A stretch of 24,140 bases of DNA, from NCBI GenBank assembly GCA_020628975.1, contig JAHDEF010000009.1, positions 1-24,140 on the forward strand, given 5' to 3'. Positions 15,099 to 21,820 of the stretch are shown here, piece by piece. This DNA comes from Aquimarina sp. Lineage in GTDB: Bacteria > Bacteroidota > Bacteroidia > Flavobacteriales > Flavobacteriaceae. The notes under the pieces were generated by a model that saw only the letters and a program-made list of their open reading frames with translations, was not told the DNA's origin and did no database searches. Position numbers and translations under genes: made by a program. Position 1 is the stretch's first letter; each line of letters begins with the position of its first letter.

Positions 15099-16733
15099 AT
15101 GAAGCGCACCTTTATAATTGCGAGCAGTGTAGTACTAGCTTTTTTTGGATTATCAAGTTTTAGTTTTAACAGCGATGCTTTTGAGATTAGTAAACAAATA
15201 GAAATTTTTGTTTCTTTTTATGAAAAGCTGAATCACAATTACGTCGACCCGCTAAACGCAGGCGATTTAATGAATAAAGCCATTAAAGGAATTACCAAAG
15301 AATTAGATCCTTACACCAAATTTAGAACCGAAAAAGATATTTTAGATTCTAAAATTCGTCAAAGTGGTGAATTTACAGGAATAGGTTCTGGCGTGTTTTC
15401 AAAAAATGGTCGCTTATTTATTTCAGAACCTTTTCAAGATTTTCCTGCCGATGCGGCGGGTATGAAAGCTGGGGACGAAATTATCCAAATAGATGATATT
15501 ATAGTGTCTGAATTTAAAGGACAAGCAAAAGATTTATTACGTGGTGAAGTAGGTAGTGAAGTCACACTAAAGTTTATCCGACAAGGAGAAACAAAAACGG
15601 CTTCCATTACCCGAGGAAGAATTGATGTAGATGCCGTTCCTTATTACGAGTTGTTAAAAGATAATATCGGATATATTGTGCTTCAAAAATTCAATAAAAA
15701 AGCTTCTTCTGAAACTATTTCAGCTATAAAAGAATTGAAACAAAGAGGCGCTACTAAAATAATATTAGATCTTCGTGGTAACCCAGGGGGACTACTAACA
15801 GAAGCAGTAAATGTTTGTAATATTTTTATTCCAAAAGGACAATTAATCGTTAACACAGAATCGAATATTCCTAACAATATTAAAACCTACAAAACAAAAA
15901 AAGCCCCTGTTGATTTAGATATTCCATTGGCGGTTTTAGTAAATGATCGTAGTGCCTCGGCAAGTGAAATTGTTTCAGGTGTTATTCAAGATTTAGATCG
16001 TGGGGTAATTATAGGCTCACGTAGTTTTGGTAAAGGTTTAGTACAAAGCACCAAACGCCTAAAATACGACACTCAGTTGAAAGTGACTACTTCAAGATAC
16101 TTTATACCTTCTGGACGATGCGTACAATCATTAGATTATTGGAATAGAGATGCCTACGGAAGACCTGTACGTGTGCAAAAAGGCGATTATAAAGCATTTA
16201 AAACATTAAACTCTGGTAGAACTGTTTATGATGGGGGTGGAGTGTATCCTGATGTTGTAGTAGGTCGCGAAAAGCTAAGCGCTATTGCTAAAGCCTTAAA
16301 TAGAGAGCGTATTATTTTTAATTTTGCTACGGACTATTACTATAAACACGCTACGGTAAACGTAGCCGATTTTAAGGTTGACGATGCTATTTACACTGAT
16401 TTTGTGGCTTTCGTAGAAAAATCAAAATTCAAATACGAAACTAAAACGGAAGAGCTTATCGAAGATTTGATGGTAATCGCTGAAAAAGAAGAATTTGATA
16501 AAAATATAAATCCACAAATAAAGGCTTTAAAAAAGTCTTTGAAAGAAAGAAAAGAGTCGCTTATTTCCGATCATAAAAAGGAAATCAGTCAGCTTATTGC
16601 CGACGAAATTTTAAAGCGTTATCACTACCGAGAAGGTATGCTAAAAAACCATGCACTTAATAATGAAGAAGTGCTAGAAGCACAAAGCGTTTTACTAGAT
16701 CAAAGTAGGTATGGTAAAATTTTAGGGAGATAA
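15099..16733 (+). CDS. S41 family C-terminal processing protease (CtpA/Tsp-like)
   Basis: Envelope serine protease of 544 residues that degrades or trims proteins from the C-terminus. The N-terminal hydrophobic stretch (about 4-23) is a signal peptide or anchor. The PDZ domain is at about 85-170 (GIGSGVFSKNGRLFI, then AGMKAGDEIIQIDD). The protease core has LDLRGNPGG (224-231) and the catalytic dyad Ser287 (NDRSASASE) and Lys312 (SFGKGLVQ), spaced 25 residues as in Tsp. The C-terminal ~120 residues are charged and helical. The ATG at 15099 is preferred over the ATG at 15069, which overlaps rnpA, because it starts right before the signal sequence. Co-transcription with rnpA is likely. Confidence 0.94.
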   Translation: MKRTFIIASSVVLAFFGLSSFSFNSDAFEISKQIEIFVSFYEKLNHNYVDPLNAGDLMNKAIKGITKELDPYTKFRTEKDILDSKIRQSGEFTGIGSGVFSKNGRLFISEPFQDFPADAAGMKAGDEIIQIDDIIVSEFKGQAKDLLRGEVGSEVTLKFIRQGETKTASITRGRIDVDAVPYYELLKDNIGYIVLQKFNKKASSETISAIKELKQRGATKIILDLRGNPGGLLTEAVNVCNIFIPKGQLIVNTESNIPNNIKTYKTKKAPVDLDIPLAVLVNDRSASASEIVSGVIQDLDRGVIIGSRSFGKGLVQSTKRLKYDTQLKVTTSRYFIPSGRCVQSLDYWNRDAYGRPVRVQKGDYKAFKTLNSGRTVYDGGGVYPDVVVGREKLSAIAKALNRERIIFNFATDYYYKHATVNVADFKVDDAIYTDFVAFVEKSKFKYETKTEELIEDLMVIAEKEEFDKNINPQIKALKKSLKERKESLISDHKKEISQLIADEILKRYHYREGMLKNHALNNEEVLEAQSVLLDQSRYGKILGR

Positions 16734-16806
16734 TTGAAAGGTGAAATTTTCTTTTAAAATTTATAGGTAAATCTGTAATTAGTATTACAATATCCGTTTT
16801 CATTAC

Positions 16807-16823
16807 TCCTTGCTTGACAAGGA
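16807..16823. terminator. Hairpin downstream of the S41 protease gene
   Basis: Perfect stem TCCTTG / CAAGGA with loop CTTGA, 73 bp after the S41 stop, in a 120-bp stretch before foldback element B. No T-run follows, so termination is only possible. Confidence 0.3.
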
Positions 16824-16856
16824 ATCTCATCCTATTGATTTTTATATCCTTAATAG

Positions 16857-16986
16857 GAGGCTGTCTAAAAGTAATATTCATGAAGGCTGAGCGATAGTCG
16901 AAGCCTGTTGATTAATTGATGATCAAATTATTTTTTTATTTAATTCACTTTGCGATTATAAGCTTCTTGACTTTTAAAACAGCCTC
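16857..16986 (+). repeat. Foldback MITE-like element, copy B
   Basis: Element of 130 bp with the clearest ends: GAGGCTGTCTAAAAGT at 16857-16872 and its inverted form ACTTTTAAAACAGCCTC at 16970-16986. The core tgaaggctgagcgatagtcg (from 16881) continues to aagcctgt, identical to copy A in 20 bases. It lies between the S41 gene and the ECF operon; its right end is only 14 bp from the shared ATGTAACATTTTT motif. No target-site duplication is obvious. Confidence 0.78.
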
Positions 16987-17000
16987 ATACTTAAAATAAA

Positions 17001-17019
17001 ATGTAACATTTTTTGATTT
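17001..17019 (+). promoter_or_regulatory. Shared motif ATGTAACATTTTT, copy 2 (ECF operon)
   Basis: The stretch atgtaacattttttgattt lies 51 bp before the start of the secreted hydrolase that opens the ECF sigma operon. It matches the site at 10723-10740 in 13 consecutive bases. Its position suits an autoregulated ECF promoter, with TGTAAC as the -35 element, but no convincing -10 partner is shared by both copies. Confidence 0.4.
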
Positions 17020-17051
17020 CTACATCTAAAGGGAAATTAAAACTTGAAACA

Positions 17052-17900
17052 ATGAAAAATTTTATTTTAGTAGTATTCGCATTCGTATTTACGGTATCAA
17101 CCTATGCAAGTAACGAACCTGAACCTATAAGCGTTGAAGTAGTAGGGGAAGGAGAACCTTTAATATTTATCCCAGGATTTACAGTTCCTGGCGATATTTG
17201 GAAGCCCGTTGTAAATGAACTCCAAAACAGTTACCAATGTCATTTAGTAACTTTAGCCGGTTTTGGAGGAAAAGCGCCCATAACATTTCCTTGGTTACCT
17301 AAAGTTAATGAGTCTCTAAAAAATTACGTTCTCGAAAAAGACTTACAAGGTGCTACCGTCATAGGACATAGTTTGGGCGGAACAATGGCTACTTGGCTTG
17401 CCGCTCAGAAAGATCTAAAGCTTTCTAAAATCATATTAATTGATGCACTTCCTGCTTCAGGTGCGTTAATGATTCCTAATTTTAACCCGGATAATTTAAT
17501 TTATGAAAGTCCGTTTAACAAGCAACAGCTAGCTATGGACGAGGTGACTTTCGAACAGACAGCCACAGCAATGGCAAAGGGTATGAGTCTTAATGTACTG
17601 GCTCAAGAAAGCATTAAAAACTGGATATTAAAATGTGATCGAAAAACATATGTTTACGGATATACCGATTACCTTAAATTAGACTTAAGAGAAGAATTAA
17701 AAAACATTTTGATTCCGGTATACATCATTGCGGCTGCGCAGCCTTACGGAGTAGAAATGGTTAAGCAAACCTATAAAAATCAATATGCAAACCTTAATGA
17801 CTACAGTTTTATTATTGCAGAAAATAGTGCTCACTTTATAATGCTGGATCAACCTGAATGGTTTTTAAAACAAATAAAAACAATATTAATATCTAAATAA
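17052..17900 (+). CDS. Secreted alpha/beta hydrolase, first gene of ECF operon
   Basis: Exported hydrolase of 282 residues, with a signal peptide (hydrophobic 4-18, cleavage near TYA at 17-19). The fold signatures are IFIPGFTVPGDIW (38-50), a glycine-rich AGFGGKAP (69-76) where RGxGxS is usual, and nucleophile elbow GHSLGG (Ser107). The catalytic His261 is in NSAHFIMLDQPEWF. Oddity: at the usual acid position after strand 7 the sequence reads IIAAAQPYG with no Asp, so the acid may be supplied elsewhere (for example Asp206 or Glu234) or the enzyme may be atypical. The ATG at 17052 gives a clean signal peptide; a TTG at 17013 is rejected. Its stop overlaps the sigma-factor ATG by one base, so translation is coupled. 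Substrate unknown. Confidence 0.88.
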   Translation: MKNFILVVFAFVFTVSTYASNEPEPISVEVVGEGEPLIFIPGFTVPGDIWKPVVNELQNSYQCHLVTLAGFGGKAPITFPWLPKVNESLKNYVLEKDLQGATVIGHSLGGTMATWLAAQKDLKLSKIILIDALPASGALMIPNFNPDNLIYESPFNKQQLAMDEVTFEQTATAMAKGMSLNVLAQESIKNWILKCDRKTYVYGYTDYLKLDLREELKNILIPVYIIAAAQPYGVEMVKQTYKNQYANLNDYSFIIAENSAHFIMLDQPEWFLKQIKTILISK

Positions 17901-18403
17901 TGATGACTGAAGAACAGTTTAATGGCATCTATAATTTACATGCTTCTAAAGTTCATAGATTATGTTTGGGATATGCATCAGGAAATAATGAGCTAGCAAA
18001 AGAATGGCATCAAGAAACTTTCATTAAGGTTTGGAAACATAGAAATTCCTTTAAAGGAAAATCTTCAATAGATACATGGATTTACAGAATCGCTGTAAAT
18101 GTGTGTTTGGGTGATTTGCGTAAAGTAAAAAACAGCGTAATTATTAATGATGATGTATTGTCAAAAGCAAGCCCTGATGATGACCATGAAAATAAGGAGA
18201 AAGACATTAAAAAAATGTATCACTGTATAGATCAATTAACCGAACAAAATAGAGCATTAATATTATTAGAATTAGAAGACTTACCGCAAATTACCATCGC
18301 AGAAACCGTTGGATTAGCTCACGGAACATTGCGAACGCGTTTAAGTCGTATTAGAAAATCACTTTTAAAATGTATTAAAAATGGAAAAGGACAACTTAAA
18401 TAA
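17900..18403 (+). CDS. ECF-type RNA polymerase sigma factor
   Basis: Sigma-70 family, extracytoplasmic-function type, 167 residues. Region 2 spans about 10-80 (HQETFIKVWKHRNSFKG, then DTWIYRIAVNVCLGDLRK, the -10 recognition and core-binding part). A short acidic linker (SPDDDHENKEKD) follows. Region 4 spans about 108-160 (ITIAETVGLAHGTLRTRLSRIRKSL, the -35 helix-turn-helix). Start ATG at 17900 (a second ATG is next). It is coupled to the hydrolase by a one-base overlap, and overlaps the following membrane-protein gene by 23 bases. No anti-sigma gene with a recognisable zinc HxxxCxxC motif is present, so its control is unclear; the membrane protein is the natural candidate. Confidence 0.93.
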   Translation: MMTEEQFNGIYNLHASKVHRLCLGYASGNNELAKEWHQETFIKVWKHRNSFKGKSSIDTWIYRIAVNVCLGDLRKVKNSVIINDDVLSKASPDDDHENKEKDIKKMYHCIDQLTEQNRALILLELEDLPQITIAETVGLAHGTLRTRLSRIRKSLLKCIKNGKGQLK

Positions 18404-18929
18404 ATTATGGGAATTTCAAGCTATTGAAGGCTTAAACATTAACCCTAAAGAGCTCATTAAAAAAGCAAATAAACAACGAAACGAACAATACATTAGTATT
18501 ACTGTAATGTCGTTAACTGTAATTGTATTAATTGCATATGCTATATTTTACGCATTTAGCCAATGGAACACGTTTAATTTAGGCTTAATGCTTATGATTG
18601 CTAGCCTTTCTGTACGGGTTATGTTAGAGTTCTACTCTTTACATAGAAAAGAGAAACAATTGGTTTCGATGCCTCAAAAATCTTATTATACTTATTTGAA
18701 AAAGTATTACAAAACAAGGCAAATTGTGAATTACCTCATCACACCTATTTGTGTTAGCGTTTACATTGCAGGTTTTTATTTGTTGTTGCCTTATTTTAAA
18801 GCATACTTTTCGCGTGGGTTTTATCTATACATTGTGGTTTCAGGTATTGTTTCTATCGCTTTTGTTATGGGTATAATTATTAAAGGAATCATTAAGGAAG
18901 AACGCTATTTAAAACAATTGAACGGGTAA
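18381..18929 (+). CDS. Four-helix membrane protein, candidate anti-sigma partner
   Basis: Integral membrane protein of 182 residues, family not recognised. The N-terminal ~35 residues are cytoplasmic and charged (NKLWEFQAIEGLNINPKELI, then KKANKQRNEQ). Four hydrophobic spans follow at about 38-60, 64-84, 115-138 and 147-170, with a basic loop between helices 2 and 3 (SLHRKEKQL, then YLKKYYKTR). The start overlaps the sigma gene by 23 bases in another frame, so production of the two should be coupled. By position it could hold or release the ECF sigma factor, with the N-terminal tail as the contact, but there is no zinc-binding anti-sigma motif. This role is inference. Confidence 0.8.
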   Translation: MEKDNLNKLWEFQAIEGLNINPKELIKKANKQRNEQYISITVMSLTVIVLIAYAIFYAFSQWNTFNLGLMLMIASLSVRVMLEFYSLHRKEKQLVSMPQKSYYTYLKKYYKTRQIVNYLITPICVSVYIAGFYLLLPYFKAYFSRGFYLYIVVSGIVSIAFVMGIIIKGIIKEERYLKQLNG

Positions 18930-19060
18930 AAAATCAAATGAATTTGAAAGGTCAACCCAAAAAGTTATTGAACATTCTATTTATTTTGTGTGTCACTACG
19001 AATTTTAAAAAACTATAGTGGAGTCTCCATTACTAGGAATTGGAAATCTTTCGTTTAAAT

Positions 19061-19088
19061 CCTGCAAGGTCTTTCTTGAACTTGTAGG
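19061..19088. terminator. Imperfect hairpin after the ECF operon
   Basis: CCTGCAAGgTCT and its near inverse TTGAaCTTGTAGG form an imperfect stem of about ten pairs with one mismatch. It sits 22 bp before a stronger hairpin. The sequence looks like a decayed relative of that type of element. Confidence 0.35.
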
Positions 19089-19110
19089 TGTATTTTACCA
19101 ACCTATAAAT

Positions 19111-19137
19111 CCTCCTAGGTTTTAAAAACCTAGGAGG
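19111..19137. terminator. Strong bidirectional hairpin, probable terminator
   Basis: Perfect 13-bp arms CCTCCTAGGTTTT and AAAACCTAGGAGG around a single A. In either direction the stem has a GC-rich base and an A/T-rich tip. It is followed by tatttatttt on the plus strand. It lies between the plus-strand ECF operon (ends 18929) and the minus-strand gene ending at 19393, so it can serve both, though it is 180 bp and 256 bp away from them. Confidence 0.6.
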
Positions 19138-19231
19138 TATTTATTTTCATCGTCTAATATTCATAATATTTAGAATCAAACCGAGATCAGTAGATTCACT
19201 ATCATTACCGTAGAGGCAGAGACAAAAAAAT

Positions 19232-19358
19232 GAGGCTATCTAAAAAGCTGGAAATCCTCTAAACGAATATTGAGCGAAGCCGAAATGTAGTTTGATATCA
19301 TCTCATCTACAGGCTTCGACTAACGCTCAGCCTTCGTTTATGACACTTTTAGACGCCG
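19232..19358 (-). repeat. Foldback MITE-like element, copy C (inverted)
   Basis: Element of about 127 bp in opposite orientation to copies A and B. Left end gaggctatctaaaaag (19232-19247); right end acttttagacgccg (19345-19358), which on the minus strand reads CGGCGTCTAAAAGT. The core on the minus strand, cgaaggctgagcgttagtcg then aagcctgt, matches copy B with one main change. The left half (attgagcgaagccgaaatgtag) pairs imperfectly with the core, so the unit folds back on itself. The rest of the 18930-19392 spacer holds only the two hairpins and no gene. Confidence 0.72.
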
Positions 19359-19392
19359 TATTATTATATTAACTATGTTGTAAAATAAAAGC

Positions 19393-19794
19393 TTAGTTCG
19401 TAAAGAAAGTACTTAAGATGTCATTGATCTGAGCACCGCGATTCATTTCTAAATCTTCTTTAATACCATCAACAGCGGCTTTGTATTTTCTTAACACCTT
19501 TTCCGTATTTAATTTGTCAAGCTTAATTGGTCGACCATCTGTTTTTACTAAATAGTATTTAAAATGCTCTTTAGTAGAATTTAATATCAGTTTACGCTGA
19601 AAAGTCAAAGCTAAATTTTGACCATGGATGGTAACACCTGTTTCGTCAGTAGAAATTTTATCCGTTTCTTCCGAAATACTTTCAGCAGTAGTAAACATTT
19701 CTAAATATTCGCTACTTAATTTTGACCAGTCGTACTGAGCAAAAATTCCTTGAGAAGCAAATAATAATAATGAGGCTACAATTAGTTTTTTCAT
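19393..19794 (-). CDS. Small secreted protein of unknown function
   Basis: Exported protein of 133 residues. The signal peptide is clear (KKLIVASLLLFASQGIFA, cleavage after residue 19, mature start QYDWSKL). The mature part of 114 residues has no cysteine and no catalytic motif that I recognise. It is mixed alpha/beta in character, with a strand-rich middle (GVTIHGQNLALTFQRKLIL, then HFKYYLVKTD) and a helical C-terminus. The product may be periplasmic or released. It lies downstream of the dehalogenase-like lipoprotein gene on the same strand, separated by 96 bp that contain a palindrome. No function is proposed. Confidence 0.82.
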   Translation of the reverse strand: MKKLIVASLLLFASQGIFAQYDWSKLSSEYLEMFTTAESISEETDKISTDETGVTIHGQNLALTFQRKLILNSTKEHFKYYLVKTDGRPIKLDKLNTEKVLRKYKAAVDGIKEDLEMNRGAQINDILSTFFTN

Positions 19795-19857
19795 GATATG
19801 GGTTTTTATTTATTCTTTTTTCAAATACCGTGCCTTAAAAATAGAGAACGCAGTTTA

Positions 19858-19872
19858 GTACTAAAATAGTAC
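19858..19872. promoter_or_regulatory. Palindrome GTACTA-AAA-TAGTAC, possible operator
   Basis: A perfect 6-bp inverted repeat with a 3-bp centre lies in the 96-bp spacer upstream of the small secreted protein gene (minus strand) and just after the stop of the lipoprotein gene. Its spacing is operator-like. No regulator is encoded next to it. Confidence 0.35.
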
Positions 19873-19890
19873 ATATTATGTTTGATAAAT

Positions 19891-20814
19891 TTAGAATGCG
19901 CTTAAATATTCAATAAGTTCATCTACAGCTTCTTCTTGTAAAAAGTGATTCTTTTTTAATAAATGAATATTTTCTTCTTTAATATTTAAATCAGTTATCA
20001 CTTTTTCACTTTGTGGTCTCCAATGCAAAATTTCATCGTTAGTTCCCCAAATTACTTGTGTAGGCACGTTTAAACCTTTTAATACATCGCTATAATCAGG
20101 AATGGACTTAGTATTTTTTGTAAAAAATTTATAAAGTCCTTTAGTTTTGCCATTCTTTAAAGGCACTTTGTAACCTTCAATATCAGCTTTGGAAAGCTCA
20201 CAATTGTCAGTACCATTTTTAAATAACATTTTTAGCATTAAATTAGTGTTGCTTCTATAAGTGCCTGCCACGGCTTTGGCAAATAAGCCTTTTCTAAATT
20301 TCATAGGAGGATCAAATCCTTCTCCATAAATAATGGTATTTAATATAGATAGTTTTGAGATTTTATCAGGAGCAATTTTTGCTAATTCCCACGTCCACAA
20401 GCCGCCAGCGTCGTGCATTACTTGGTGCCAATTATCAATTTTTAAGTACGCCATTAACCCTAAAAGGCGTTTGGCATGCTCAGCCTTTCCATAAATTTCA
20501 TAGCCATCGGGGCTATCACTATTCCCAAAACCTAGCATATCGGGTACAATAACACGGTGTCCTGTTTTTACAAGCGGATCTATCAATTTACGGTATAACC
20601 AACCTGATGTCGGAATACCATGAAGTAATAAAATAACTTCGCCTTCACCCTCGTCTATGTAAGCGATGTCACCTGAATTTGAAGTCCATTTTTTTTGCTT
20701 CGCAGTAAAATCTTCGTAATAGATATCTCCTGGTTTTGTAGCTACTTGGTATGGCTTACAAGAGATAAAGCATGTAGCTATAATTAATGCGTAGAAAATA
20801 ATTTTTTTAAACAT
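19891..20814 (-). CDS. Alpha/beta hydrolase lipoprotein, haloalkane dehalogenase/epoxide hydrolase-like
   Basis: Envelope lipoprotein of 307 residues; lipobox FISC puts the lipidated cysteine at 19. The hydrolase domain starts near residue 45. The oxyanion motif HGIPTSGWLYR (65-75) resembles HGNPTSS-type dehalogenases. The nucleophile is an aspartate, Asp135 in MHDAGGLW, as in haloalkane dehalogenases and epoxide hydrolases rather than serine esterases. The acid is Asp260 (IWGTNDE) and the base His290 in KKNHFLQEE, a dehalogenase-like stretch. However, the residue after the nucleophile is Ala, not the halide-binding Trp, so true dehalogenase activity is doubtful. The ATG at 20814 gives the proper lipoprotein signal; an ATG at 20832 adds six residues. 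Substrate unknown. Confidence 0.86.
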   Translation of the reverse strand: MFKKIIFYALIIATCFISCKPYQVATKPGDIYYEDFTAKQKKWTSNSGDIAYIDEGEGEVILLLHGIPTSGWLYRKLIDPLVKTGHRVIVPDMLGFGNSDSPDGYEIYGKAEHAKRLLGLMAYLKIDNWHQVMHDAGGLWTWELAKIAPDKISKLSILNTIIYGEGFDPPMKFRKGLFAKAVAGTYRSNTNLMLKMLFKNGTDNCELSKADIEGYKVPLKNGKTKGLYKFFTKNTKSIPDYSDVLKGLNVPTQVIWGTNDEILHWRPQSEKVITDLNIKEENIHLLKKNHFLQEEAVDELIEYLSAF

Positions 20815-20956
20815 GTATTCGGGTTTATTCAAATAGTAAAATGTCTTTACAATTTAAACAATTCTTTTTTAGTAGTTTATTTTACTGCGATTATATATCT
20901 ACCAGATTATAATTTTTTAAAAAATACATTGATTAACGAATTAGTTACGCAGTAAT

Positions 20957-21718
20957 CTAAGGCTCAAATTTTTTCAATTCCATTTTGCCTTCATAAAAAA
21001 TACCATACGTAAAGTGATTACACCAATCACCAAGGTTGGTATATAAGCTTTTTTCAATAGGAATTTGTAAGGGGAGATGTCGGTGACCAAATACAAAATG
21101 ATCACGGTGTTGTTGCGCTAATTTCCGTTTGCAATATTGTACCAACCATTCGTTTTCTTCTCCTAAAAAAACAATATCATCTTCACCTGAAATAAGTTTA
21201 TTTTTTGTGGAAAGCGTGTGCCCTAACCAAACTCCAATATCGGGGTGGATACTTCGAAATAACCATTGACAAAAAGGGTTGGTAAACACTTTTTTCATTC
21301 TTTTAAAGCCTTTGTCACCTGGACCTAAACCATCACCGTGTCCAATAAAAAACGAAGTGTTGTTTATGGTAAATTCTTGAGGTTTGTGGAACACAGGAAT
21401 GTTTAATTCTTCTTCAAAATACCCATTCATCCAAAGGTCATGATTTCCAACAAAGAAAAATACTGGAATTCCTGAATCGGTAAATTCGGCTAGTTTTCCT
21501 AATATTCGAACAAAGCCTTTAGGCACAACGCATTTGTATTCTACCCAAAAATCAAAAAGATCTCCCAACAAAAATAAAGCCCCGCAATCCTCTTTAATTT
21601 CAGTTAACCATCGCAAGAATTTTTGTTCTTTAGGTCGGCTAGCCGCGGCTGTAGGCGCACCCAAATGATTATCTGACGAGAAATAGACTTTTTTTCCTTT
21701 AGGGATGTCAAGCTTCAT
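20957..21718 (-). CDS. lpxH: UDP-2,3-diacylglucosamine diphosphatase (LpxH-like)
   Basis: Calcineurin-like metallophosphoesterase of 253 residues, predicted to hydrolyse UDP-2,3-diacylglucosamine to lipid X in lipid A synthesis, at the inner face of the inner membrane. The dimetal motifs are complete: SSDNHLG (14-20, Asp16 and His18), GDLFDFW (52-58, Asp53), GNHDLW (91-96), GHGDGLG (126-132) and GHRH (211-214). The hydrophobic/basic middle (KRMKKVFTNPFCQWLFR) fits the membrane-facing lid of LpxH. The N-terminus IPKGKKVYFSSDNHLG is typical of Bacteroidota members. Start ATG at 21718. It is between the lipoprotein hydrolase and radA genes, each about 100-140 bp away, so probably its own unit. 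Confidence 0.9.
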   Translation of the reverse strand: MKLDIPKGKKVYFSSDNHLGAPTAAASRPKEQKFLRWLTEIKEDCGALFLLGDLFDFWVEYKCVVPKGFVRILGKLAEFTDSGIPVFFFVGNHDLWMNGYFEEELNIPVFHKPQEFTINNTSFFIGHGDGLGPGDKGFKRMKKVFTNPFCQWLFRSIHPDIGVWLGHTLSTKNKLISGEDDIVFLGEENEWLVQYCKRKLAQQHRDHFVFGHRHLPLQIPIEKSLYTNLGDWCNHFTYGIFYEGKMELKKFEP

Positions 21719-21820
21719 AATGGTTAATGAAATTTCTTTCGAAGATACTTTATTTTAAATTTTTGGTAGAAAAGTATTTTTTGTTCTTTGGTAGCCTCTT
21801 TCTTAATTATGAGATGTAAA

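Noticed and set aside
16657..16881. 74-aa minus-strand ORF
   Set aside because: It spans the end of the S41 gene and the start of foldback element B, with no motif and no promoter.
16857..19358. Complete composite transposon
   Set aside because: No transposase gene is present and no target-site duplications are visible; reported only as a bracketed operon.
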